64,000 nt of DNA from Pedobacter endophyticus (GTDB taxonomy: Bacteria; Bacteroidota; Bacteroidia; Sphingobacteriales; Sphingobacteriaceae). The DNA is taken from the NCBI RefSeq assembly GCF_015679185.1, contig NZ_CP064939.1, forward strand, positions 1,922,001 to 1,986,000, in the 5' to 3' direction. The notes below the pieces were generated by a model that was not told the DNA's origin, did not search any database, and saw only the letters and a program-made list of their open reading frames with translations. A program made the translations under genes and the position numbers. Shown one piece after another: positions 45,678 to 54,040 of the stretch. Each line of letters starts with the position of its first letter. The first letter of the stretch is position 1.

Positions 45678-47009
45678 CTATCTTAATTCTATGTATTCAT
45701 CGTTCTCTTTATAGGGCAAAAACACGAGTAGCATGGTCATCATCTCATCGGTCGATTTCATATCGTTGGCCGAATAAACGTTTCGAGGTGGGTTGCTTGG
45801 GTTGTCGGGATTATTTTTAGTATTGTCATAAGTGCCTTCCATTGTTAACACGGAGCCCTTGGGAATTTTTATCAGATTTTTGAATTGATATATTTCCTGC
45901 CATCTGAAATCCCATGAAGGAATTGAGACTAGATTTATGGTGTCTTTTTGTGGGGTTACAGCGTATGATTTGAATTTTTTTCCCAAATAATGCATGTGCG
46001 GCCAAATGTACAACAGCGATTGATCTTGAGGTGTCGTAATTTTTAGCTCAAATTTTCTTATTGAATCTGCTGGAATAAAAAAGTAAGGGTCGATAGATTT
46101 TTCGCCCACACCTGCAGAACCTAAGCTGATCACTTTTACCACACGTTCTATAGGCGTTTCCTTAAAAAAGAAATTTATTCCAGCAATGTTCTCATCCTCT
46201 TTAGCTACCGGCGCGTAGTGTATGGTTAACAGCACAACTCCGCGTTTGGGCATAACCCAGCCGAAATTATTGGGATAAGATTCATAAGACGTCCCGGGAA
46301 TCCATCCGCCATAATAGGTCATCGTTTTCTTAAAAGGAAAATATTGCGAATATTTTGTTCTGTCATCGTCTGTTAAATTAATAAAGTCGGCACCTTGCTT
46401 AATATCTACCTCATCACTTACCGGATGAATGGCCCAGTTGGCGTGGTGTATTACTTTTTTATTTGAAGAAACAAACTCCATTGCCTCAACATTTTTTTCA
46501 GCACCGATATCAAATGGAATCTTAAAAACAATAAACCGCTCTTTATTATCGCCTAAAACCTTAAACGAAGTAGCTGATAGGGTTAGATCAGGCTTTCTGG
46601 TATACTGGGTTCCTTTCACATACACCTTGGCGAGATTTTTCGGTGCTTGACCAGGCTTGCCAATCGGCATCTTATTATCAACCCATTTGGCAATTGTTTG
46701 CTTTTCTTCGTCTGTTAACGATCTATCGTTCTTAAACGACCTATAATGATTATCGGGTTTCCATGGAGGCATATAACCAGATTGCGTTACCTTTTTTATA
46801 AACGAAGCTCTTTTAGCCACATCTTCATACGTTATGAGCGAAAAAGGGGCAGCTTCGCCCGGGCGGTGGCATGGTTGGCACTTGCTTTGGATAATTGGTG
46901 CAACATGTTTATAGTAGGTTATTTTTTGAGCATTTGCTTTATGCTTAAAAACCAGAAAGGCAAATGTTACGGCAACAATCTTTGCTATGAAAACGGATCT
47001 TAGTTTCAT
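45678..47009 (-). CDS. c-type haem / PHM-like type II copper monooxygenase fusion, exported
   Basis: A 443-residue exported protein (signal MKLRSVFIAKIVAVTFAFLVFKHKANAQ). A c-type haem site is at C44-Q-P-C47-H48, with M80 in GYMPPW as possible axial ligand. The rest resembles ascorbate-dependent type II copper monooxygenases (PHM/DBM fold). All ligand motifs can be placed: H188-H189 (VIHHANW) and H264 (LTIHYAP) for the first copper, H338-M-H340 (WPHMHYLG) and M423 in DEMMTM for the second. The haem domain could supply electrons in place of ascorbate. Its ATG overlaps the redoxin stop by one base, so the two are coupled. Substrate unknown. Enzyme activity is inferred. Confidence 0.82.
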   Translation of the reverse strand: MKLRSVFIAKIVAVTFAFLVFKHKANAQKITYYKHVAPIIQSKCQPCHRPGEAAPFSLITYEDVAKRASFIKKVTQSGYMPPWKPDNHYRSFKNDRSLTDEEKQTIAKWVDNKMPIGKPGQAPKNLAKVYVKGTQYTRKPDLTLSATSFKVLGDNKERFIVFKIPFDIGAEKNVEAMEFVSSNKKVIHHANWAIHPVSDEVDIKQGADFINLTDDDRTKYSQYFPFKKTMTYYGGWIPGTSYESYPNNFGWVMPKRGVVLLTIHYAPVAKEDENIAGINFFFKETPIERVVKVISLGSAGVGEKSIDPYFFIPADSIRKFELKITTPQDQSLLYIWPHMHYLGKKFKSYAVTPQKDTINLVSIPSWDFRWQEIYQFKNLIKIPKGSVLTMEGTYDNTKNNPDNPSNPPRNVYSANDMKSTDEMMTMLLVFLPYKENDEYIELR

Positions 47010-47596
47010 TATATATCGTTAATTAAGCAACCTATCGGACTGGTTTCTTTAAAAGTCTGTTTTCCATTTAGTAGGTCCGCAAGCGCATCTTCCAAATACC
47101 TTTCTGTAATTACCAGGCGTTTTTTTCCGAGTGATGAAGCCCAGTTATCAATCAAACCACGATAGGTAATTGCCCCAAGCTTGTTGATTACGACAACTTC
47201 GGGGGTAGTGGTTGCGCTTAAATGGGCCGACAGTTTCTTATCGCTATCTTTTAAGAGCGCAAAATTGATGTTATACTCATTTCTGAGATCATTTATCTCT
47301 TTTAAAGAGTAGCTTTTTCCAGGAAAAATACCATAAAACGCAACTTGAGGATTTGCGCCCTGAAGCTTTTTCAAAGTAGGCAGATAGTTTTTACATAACG
47401 GGCACTCGGGGCTTAAAAAGACGACCACAATTGCACCTTTTAGTGTTAAGGAGAGCTGCTTTCCCTGTAAATTAATCAGTTTTATAGCCTCCAATTCTTT
47501 TGCCGACACTATATGTTCTTGCGCTTCCGTATTTTTCGGATGTAGAAAGATTACCGAAAACAAACTTAAACTAAGAAAAAAGCTAATCAACCTCAT
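47009..47596 (-). CDS. Redoxin/thioredoxin-fold protein, exported
   Basis: A 195-residue exported protein (signal MRLISFFLSLSLFSVIFLHPKNTEAQ) of the redoxin/TlpA-like thioredoxin fold. The active-site pair is C65-P-L-C68 in FLSPECPLCKNYLPTL. A cis-proline segment TTTPEVVVI lies near 128-136, and ITYRGLIDNWA follows. It overlaps the haem/copper monooxygenase gene by one base. Redoxins paired with cytochrome and PHM-like domains recur in Bacteroidota and Planctomycetes, sometimes as fusions. It may keep copper-site cysteines or the partner reduced, or act as peroxidase; the role is inferred. Confidence 0.82.
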   Translation of the reverse strand: MRLISFFLSLSLFSVIFLHPKNTEAQEHIVSAKELEAIKLINLQGKQLSLTLKGAIVVVFLSPECPLCKNYLPTLKKLQGANPQVAFYGIFPGKSYSLKEINDLRNEYNINFALLKDSDKKLSAHLSATTTPEVVVINKLGAITYRGLIDNWASSLGKKRLVITERYLEDALADLLNGKQTFKETSPIGCLINDI

Positions 47597-47618
47597 TTTA
47601 TCAGGTTTGAAGATTTGA

Positions 47619-47750
47619 AAAGAGGCTGTATCATAATGCCTAAACTCAATCCTAATCTATCATACTGAGCCTACCAGCAACTTCCTGGCATTTAAGCCGA
47701 TCCTTGGCAGCTTCAGGATGATAAATCTATATTTATGATACAACCTCTTT
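47619..47750. mobile_element. 132-bp MITE-like element with 18-bp terminal inverted repeats
   Basis: Ends are AAAGAGGCTGTATCATAA (47619-47636) and TTATGATACAACCTCTTT (47733-47750), matching at 17 of 18 positions when inverted. GAGGYTGTATCATAA resembles the ends of Bacteroidota insertion sequences, but the 96-base interior codes for nothing and contains ACTGAGCCTACCAGC/GCTTCAGGATGA-type repeat matter. No clear target duplication. It separates the SusD gene from the redoxin gene. Confidence 0.7.
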
Positions 47751-47760
47751 AATATAACAA

Positions 47761-49359
47761 TTATTTTTTATCCCACCAAACGCGACCGAAAGCATCGTTT
47801 GGACCAGCGCCGAAGTCAGGATTTTTAGCCATTTCTGCTATAGCAGCCTGTTGATTAGCATAGTTTAGGTTTGTAGGGCTTAACAAATCGATACCAGCCC
47901 TACGTGCCAGCGGAAGTACTGTTCCATTGGCCTTTAACTCCGACCATGCCAAAACTGATGTAGTATTGGGAAAGCCGGTTCTCTTCCACCAAGCCCAAGC
48001 CTCAAGTGGCTGCCTGAAAAAATCTAAATAGGCCTGACACGCAATTTGCTCGGTTGCCTTTGTTGCGTCGTATTTAATGCCTGCCATATTATAATATGCA
48101 TCAATACTGGGCATGGTTACCGCAACAAAATTGGAAATTTTTGCGTCAACGGCCCTATCGCTATAAAACTGGATCGATGCGTAAACGCCATTTTTGTACC
48201 AGGTTTCAGCAACATCTGTTGTAACTCCACGTGCTGCAAGATCTGCACGGATAAAACAATATTCAGCATAGGTTAAAACAGGGAAAAATCCGTTGCCTGT
48301 GCCTACACCGAAACCGTCGCTTTCATTATAATTAGGAGTAAACAATCGATGTTGCAATTGAGAGAGATTATCTAGTGATGCGTAAAGTGTTGCATTTGCT
48401 GGCAATTTAGCGTCATCAGGACTTGTAAAACTACCTACATAATTTCCCGCTGCATTTGGGCGATAAAAAATCTCCAGACGCGGATCGCCCTTTGCAACCA
48501 GAAAATCGAGTACTGGCTTACCTGCGGCAAAGTTTGCGGGGTTCCAGTTTCCTTGATTTGCATAACTTGGCCCCACTTTAAGCATCCAGGAGTCGTTTAC
48601 AGTAGTCATTTGTATCGGATCGGCCAATACCTCAAGCGCTATCGCCTTCATTCGGCCCGGATCAACCTTCATTAAACGCATGGCAATCTTTAACCGCAAT
48701 GCATTTGCTGCCTTTGCCCATGCTGTTGCATCGCCACCAAAAAACGGGTCGTTGCCGCCAAGACTGATCTGCCCCGCTTGGTTGCCTTTCAATGTTGCAA
48801 CGGCTGTCTTTAGCTCTTCGTCTACTTTTGCAAATATGGCCTGCTGGGTATCATAAGCCGGTGTGGTAGTGCCCCCGTATCTTGCCTGGAAAGCTTGGGT
48901 GTAGGGTATACTCCCGTTAATATCACTTACGTAAAACGTATAGTATGATAAGAATATCTGCGATATTGCCTTCATGTGTAGCCGCAGATTTTTTTCTGCA
49001 TCGGGCATGTCCTCAATCGCCTTTATAGCATCAACTAACGCCGGTCCCAATCTACCATAATATATCTTCCCATAACGAGTATTAAACTGAGAGCCAACAT
49101 TATTAAAGTTTAGTCCGTTGCCTGTACTTAAAGTAGCATATTGCATCCAAAGGTTGGCGGCACGGTACACATCGGCAAAATACTCGAAATCATCCTGGGA
49201 TCCGACCGCAGCTCGAAGAAACTGGTCTTCGGGCTGAATGTCGTAGAGTGTAGTAGGATTTAAATTCGCTTTTACAAAGCTTTCCTTTTTACAGCCGCCT
49301 GCAATTAGCAAAGCCGAAATCAACAGGAAATATATTTTTCTTTTATTTATAGTTTTCAT
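47761..49359 (-). CDS. SusD/RagB-family lipoprotein (SusD-like_2 type)
   Basis: A 532-residue surface lipoprotein with lipobox IAGGC (C23) after MKTINKRKIYFLLISALLIAGG. It has the same architecture as the protein at 35535: YFADVYRAANLWMQYATLS near residue 60, SQIFLSYYTFYVSDINGSIPYTQAF (about 132-156), FFGGDATAWAKAANALRLKIAMRLMKVD (about 206-233) and the C-terminal AYLDFFRQPLEAWAWWKRTGFP. It pairs with the SusC encoded 19 bases upstream. Downstream, after a MITE-like element, comes the redoxin-copper monooxygenase set, which may share its transcript. Confidence 0.9.
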   Translation of the reverse strand: MKTINKRKIYFLLISALLIAGGCKKESFVKANLNPTTLYDIQPEDQFLRAAVGSQDDFEYFADVYRAANLWMQYATLSTGNGLNFNNVGSQFNTRYGKIYYGRLGPALVDAIKAIEDMPDAEKNLRLHMKAISQIFLSYYTFYVSDINGSIPYTQAFQARYGGTTTPAYDTQQAIFAKVDEELKTAVATLKGNQAGQISLGGNDPFFGGDATAWAKAANALRLKIAMRLMKVDPGRMKAIALEVLADPIQMTTVNDSWMLKVGPSYANQGNWNPANFAAGKPVLDFLVAKGDPRLEIFYRPNAAGNYVGSFTSPDDAKLPANATLYASLDNLSQLQHRLFTPNYNESDGFGVGTGNGFFPVLTYAEYCFIRADLAARGVTTDVAETWYKNGVYASIQFYSDRAVDAKISNFVAVTMPSIDAYYNMAGIKYDATKATEQIACQAYLDFFRQPLEAWAWWKRTGFPNTTSVLAWSELKANGTVLPLARRAGIDLLSPTNLNYANQQAAIAEMAKNPDFGAGPNDAFGRVWWDKK

Positions 49360-49378
49360 ATCTGTATAATCTAAATAT

Positions 49379-52300
49379 TTAAAACGATGCCCTAATATTA
49401 AAACCTAAACTTCTAACCAGTGGCCATCCCCCATATTCGGCAAAGGCGCCGGCCCTGTTACTATAAATACTCTCAGGGTTTATATCATCCTTAACTGTTT
49501 TGTATAAATAGGCGATATTTCTACCTGTTAGGTTTAAGCTCAACGTATTAATCTTCAATTTAGTTAAGTACTTGTTTGGTACGTTATAACCTACCGTTAC
49601 CTCGCGAAGTGCAACCCATGAATTTTCGAATACTGAATATTCTCTGATACCACTAGACCATTGACTTAAATTTTCATAATATGCGTATGCTGGTATTGGT
49701 TTTAACAAACCCTGTTTTACCGCATCTGCGTACGTCATTCCACCTAAATCTACCCCCTTGGCTTTTATCCCGTCGTTTAATACACCATCTGGGATAATAC
49801 CATCATGGTGCACTATACCTTTATCATCGGTATAAGTTACCCCTCCTGAGGCTTCATCCCTACCGAACAAGGAGTTTGCAAATGAACCGTTAGCCGACCC
49901 ATACTGATGAGTGCCCGAAGCAATCAAACCACCAATTTTAGCGTCGATTTGAAACCCTAAACTAAAATTCTTATAAGATACGTTATGCTGAGTGCCGGCG
50001 AGATAACTCTCCATCATTGTCCCGAGGTTTTTTCTGGTGCCATCATAATCCTGTGATCTTACAAAAGTATAATAACCGCCAGTGGTGCCATAACCTGTAT
50101 TTCCTAATACCTTTTTGCCATTACTGGGGCTAGCAATCGGATTGCCATTTGCATCTTTCTTTTGATAATACGAAAAAGCAGATCCCGTGATTAGTGAGCC
50201 GTATATTTCGCCTGGCTGCCCCACCGAAGTGATATCGTTACCAAAGGCTAAGTCTAGTGGATAGCTCGGTACGCCCGGTGCCAATTCTATTATCTTGTTT
50301 CGGTTACGGGTAAAGGTAGCCGACGCATTCCAATTAAAATCCTTAGATACAACAGGTTTACCTGTCACCAAAATCTCGATACCCTGATTTTGAATGTTGC
50401 CAGCATTTAAAGCCTGCGAACTTACTCCAGATTCTTGTGGTAAAGAAAAGCTCAATATCTGGTTATAAGAGTTTTTCTTATAATAAGCAAAGTCGATGCT
50501 TAAACGGTTTTTAAAGAACCCTAAATTAGTTCCAATCTCGAATTCCTTTGTTAACTCATTCCTTAGATTGTTGTTCTTTAGAATATTATCACTAAAGCCA
50601 TAAACCGATTGATTACCACCACCGGCATTACTAAAAGTGCCATCTTGTAATTTATAGTAGCCAGCTGTATTGGTCTGTTGTGGCAGGGCCGATAAGCCTG
50701 TGAAAGAGTATGACGCCCTTAACTTACCAAAAGATAATATTCGGTTATTTTGAAATACTGGCAATTCGGTAAAGATCCATGCCAAACCTGCACTCGGATA
50801 AAAGTATGAATAATTTCCATGACCATCTCTATACGTAAGCGCCGACGACCAGTCGTTTCTTCCGCTAAGATTTAAGGTCAACATGTTTTTCCAGGTAAGG
50901 TCTCCATACAGATAAACTGCATCGGTGCGTTCGCCCAGATTTGGATAAGCTGTTGTAGTTGCAGGATTAATCGAATTTGAAATTGCATAAACATCAGCAA
51001 TTTTAAGCCCGCCGCTAGTTACAGACTTGTTATAAAAAGCAGAGTTTCCAAGGTTTTTCTGATAAGTTTCTCCTCCCAACGAAGCATTTAGCTCAAAATC
51101 GTTTGCAAATTGCTTGGTTGCATTTAACAAACCCTGAACGCGATAGGATTTATTGGTGTTTTGTGTAATTTCATAATCGCCACCTGCAAAATCAATACCA
51201 TTTCCTCGATTTTTCCTTTCATAGGCAATGTTATAAAAATTGGTATTTGTTCTTATCAAGGCCGAAAGCCAGGGCAAAATATTGATATTTACATCGATAT
51301 TGGCCAATAAGTTGTTTTCTTTTTGCGTTCTGTTATCGTTTTCAAAGCTATAAGCAAAAGTACCAATCGCATAAGGATCGTAGAGATTACGGTTACTTGA
51401 ATTAAGAGCCCCCCCAGTAACTGGGTTGATATTGTTGTTGAGATAGGTTTCTAAATCAACGTTTCTTGGCTTATAATAAGTAAAGGCAAACAATGGGTTA
51501 CTGTTACCTCCCTGTCTGGCCGGGTTTAAAGAATTCGAAAGCGTATAATTTACGCTCGCATCAACCGAAATTGATTTCGAAATTTTTCTGGTCACCCGAA
51601 GTGCGAAAGCATTTCTGTTTAAGCTGTTTCCGGGTGATACACTTGAGTTGTTTAGGTTGGTATAGGCTAAACGATAGGTTGTATTATCATTAGCACCCTC
51701 AAATGAAATATTTGTATTGATGAATTTGCCAGTATCAAAGAAATCTAATGGATTGTTGGCTACCCAAGGTCTCATCACACCATCCAAATCTTTAACTATT
51801 CTACCGTCGAGCTTTGGGCCGAATGAATATCCGCCTACATAGTAGCCGGCAGATTGATCAACCACATCTACCCCATTAGCGTCTTTGGCAAATACAGGAG
51901 AGATTCCACCTCCGTACTCGTTCTGGAGATCTAAGAATTTATAAGCCACATCAAAAGAGGTCGTTTGAGAAACACTTACGCCCAAGCCTTTGGTAGTCTT
52001 ACCTTTTTTTGATGTAATGAGGAGCACGCCGCCCGCGGCCTTAGAGCCGTACAGTGCTGAAGCCGCAGCCCCCTTTAAAACACTGATACTTTCAATATCG
52101 TCAGCGTTAATGTTTTTCATGATGTTTCCAAAATCTGTAGCATCGCCCCACGAGTCTGCTCCAGAAGTGCCCGGTTCTATTAATATTCCATCATAAACAA
52201 TTAAAGGCTGCGTATTTGTACTTAGTGACGTGTTTCCTCTAATCCTGATCCTGGAAGAAGATGTAGGCCCGCTAGCACCTTGATTAATCATCACACCTGC

Positions 52301-52735
52301 TACCTTCCCTTGCAAGGCATTTTCCACATTTGCATTATTGGCTTGAGTTAATTCGGAGCCTGAAACAGCAGTTGCCGAATAACTGAGTCTCTTCACTTCT
52401 TTTTTTACGCCAAATCCAGTCACAATCACTTCGTTCAATACCTTGGAGTCATCACTCATCACAATGGTTTGCCCCGATATGGCAAGCAGTTCCTGCGTAA
52501 TCATTCCTATTGATCTGAAGATCAATCTTGCACCCTCTTTCACATTTAAGGTATATTTACCATCTACACCAGTTGAAGTCCCATTTTTGGTTCCCTTTTC
52601 AAGAACACTTACACCAGGTAGGGCATTGCCGCCTGCATCTTTTACTGTACCTGTTACGGTTTTTTGTGCAAATGAAGCAGTTGTTAATAAGCATAACAAC
52701 AATACGTTAAAGCACAATAAGTATTTTTTTTTCAT
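49379..52735 (-). CDS. SusC/RagA TonB-dependent transporter
   Basis: A 1118-residue outer-membrane transporter with signal MKKKYLLCFNVLLLCLLTTASFAQ. A carboxypeptidase-D-like domain comes first (KTVTGTVKDAGGNALPGVSV), with no STN, then LNEVIVTGFGVK, the plug (VENALQGKVAGVMIN, PLIVYDGILIEPG, LKGAAASALYGSKAAGGVLLITSKKG) and a barrel ending WPLVRSLGFNIRASF. It resembles the SusC at 37144 and forms the head of the redox cluster. An N-terminal SusC fragment lies 220 bases upstream. The 220-base gap holds no clear promoter, so reading through from the fragment's operator region is possible. Confidence 0.93.
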   Translation of the reverse strand: MKKKYLLCFNVLLLCLLTTASFAQKTVTGTVKDAGGNALPGVSVLEKGTKNGTSTGVDGKYTLNVKEGARLIFRSIGMITQELLAISGQTIVMSDDSKVLNEVIVTGFGVKKEVKRLSYSATAVSGSELTQANNANVENALQGKVAGVMINQGASGPTSSSRIRIRGNTSLSTNTQPLIVYDGILIEPGTSGADSWGDATDFGNIMKNINADDIESISVLKGAAASALYGSKAAGGVLLITSKKGKTTKGLGVSVSQTTSFDVAYKFLDLQNEYGGGISPVFAKDANGVDVVDQSAGYYVGGYSFGPKLDGRIVKDLDGVMRPWVANNPLDFFDTGKFINTNISFEGANDNTTYRLAYTNLNNSSVSPGNSLNRNAFALRVTRKISKSISVDASVNYTLSNSLNPARQGGNSNPLFAFTYYKPRNVDLETYLNNNINPVTGGALNSSNRNLYDPYAIGTFAYSFENDNRTQKENNLLANIDVNINILPWLSALIRTNTNFYNIAYERKNRGNGIDFAGGDYEITQNTNKSYRVQGLLNATKQFANDFELNASLGGETYQKNLGNSAFYNKSVTSGGLKIADVYAISNSINPATTTAYPNLGERTDAVYLYGDLTWKNMLTLNLSGRNDWSSALTYRDGHGNYSYFYPSAGLAWIFTELPVFQNNRILSFGKLRASYSFTGLSALPQQTNTAGYYKLQDGTFSNAGGGNQSVYGFSDNILKNNNLRNELTKEFEIGTNLGFFKNRLSIDFAYYKKNSYNQILSFSLPQESGVSSQALNAGNIQNQGIEILVTGKPVVSKDFNWNASATFTRNRNKIIELAPGVPSYPLDLAFGNDITSVGQPGEIYGSLITGSAFSYYQKKDANGNPIASPSNGKKVLGNTGYGTTGGYYTFVRSQDYDGTRKNLGTMMESYLAGTQHNVSYKNFSLGFQIDAKIGGLIASGTHQYGSANGSFANSLFGRDEASGGVTYTDDKGIVHHDGIIPDGVLNDGIKAKGVDLGGMTYADAVKQGLLKPIPAYAYYENLSQWSSGIREYSVFENSWVALREVTVGYNVPNKYLTKLKINTLSLNLTGRNIAYLYKTVKDDINPESIYSNRAGAFAEYGGWPLVRSLGFNIRASF

Positions 52736-52955
52736 TTTGATTGGTTTAGTTTACTGTTAGTTCGGTTTTAAATTAAGTTACCTTAATTTGTTTTCAATTT
52801 TTGCTTGTTATCTCTCCATACACGTCTGCTTTAATGATGTTTCTGTTAATTCTTTCTTCACTTAATATTTACTAATTGGTTAAGCACGCCCCCCGGCCTT
52901 CATGGCCGAGATACCGTTGCCTCTATCTAATAATCGACTCCAAAAGTCATTGCTT

Positions 52956-53513
52956 TCACCAGTGAAATCTCCAAAAAGCCCCATCTGTAACTAAGAGCGG
53001 ATGGTTGCCATCATTAAGAGAGCTTAATCCACATAATAGAATATTGGGGGAGCCGCATGGGCCATGAATTGATCTTCTTACATGTAAACAGAGAAGACTG
53101 GTCGTTAGGGCTTTGGCGCAGCAAGGTTCTCGTGCATCGCTTGCAACCGCCGGCACGGCATTAGCAAACGCTTGCCTTTCTTTTTTGTTGCACAGAACAC
53201 CAACAGGCCCAGCACTTAGGTCATTTGTAATTAACTTAATTGGAATGTTATTTGGTGAAGCTATTGTTACCGCGTTAGATTTAAAGCTGGCAAAGCTGAG
53301 GATGCAGAGCCGTTTTTTACCTGCCCAAATTGAAAATCCCACGCCACGAGTTGTTGGTATAGCGTGAATTATTCCTTTTATGGAACCGTCGACCCCAGAA
53401 AGCGGTCTCGAGATGTCAATTGCAGCAATCTTTATTTTTTTTGAAGCATAACTAAAACTTGCCCCAAAGGATACCAGCAAAATGCTCAACAGGATTGAGT
53501 ATTTTCTTATCAT
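52956..53513 (-). pseudogene. Truncated, diverged SusC N-terminus (signal, CarboxypepD-like domain, start of plug)
   Basis: An open frame of 185 codons. MIRKYSILLSILLVSFGASFSYA is a signal peptide like those of the SusC proteins here. CILSFASFKSNAVTIASPNN and the following IPIKLITNDLSAG align with ILVFKSIGFANKEVTVGNQT / KINITLDAS of the SusC at 58503. LSSLNDGNHPLLVTDGAF corresponds to the plug signature LxxxxxNPLFVIDGVPI. After that it ends, with no barrel. Residue changes are heavy, although no stop has arisen. Its start lies exactly as far (174 bases) from the bipartite motif B palindrome as the intact SusC start lies from motif D. It could be transcribed, but it cannot form a transporter. 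A small real protein cannot be excluded. Confidence 0.55.
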
Positions 53514-53652
53514 TTTTTCAAATTTATGATTAGCCGGGATGTACTAAAATAGGGAGATTGGAGTGGTAATATTGTTATTTACATAAGCCCACATTGTTTC
53601 TTTGTTTAACGATTTTTCAAACCTATGCTGAAAAAACCGTTTCAAAACCTAT

Positions 53653-53707
53653 CAAACTTAATAAAAATAATTATATCTAACAAACACTTTTTAATTTTTT
53701 TAAAAAG
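53653..53707 (-). promoter_or_regulatory. Bipartite ROK-type motif, copy B
   Basis: TATCAAACTTAATAAAAA at 53650-53667 and the palindrome CTTTTTAA-N5-TTAAAAAG at 53687-53707, start-to-start spacing 34. It lies 174 bases before the truncated SusC start. Beyond it, 53708-54040 shows no credible gene or repeat. Confidence 0.65.
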
Positions 53708-54040
53708 AATGTTGATTTTGTCATAGCAGCACTATGGATTTAATAGTCAGTGCATTCGATGCCGGCTATTTTCTCATAGCGTAGCAATGTTTGATTCCTC
53801 GGCTAGATCAGCTGAAATAATGTGGCCGATTATCATGCGTTCGATCAATACGCTGATTTCTTTGGGCTTCATCGGCGTTTTGGCATAACCGGCATTATCC
53901 TGACCTGATAGCTACCGGATTTATTCCAAGTTATTTGTGACATCGCCACTCGGCATAATGGGTCGGCCCAGCTACATTTTACCCTTTGATCAATGCGTTT
54001 TAAACAATTTTTTATTGTCCTAACAGTAAAATTAACATTA

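Noticed and set aside
53113..53367. 84-codon plus-strand frame
   Set aside because: It lies antisense to the truncated SusC frame, whose signal peptide and plug motif make the minus reading more convincing.
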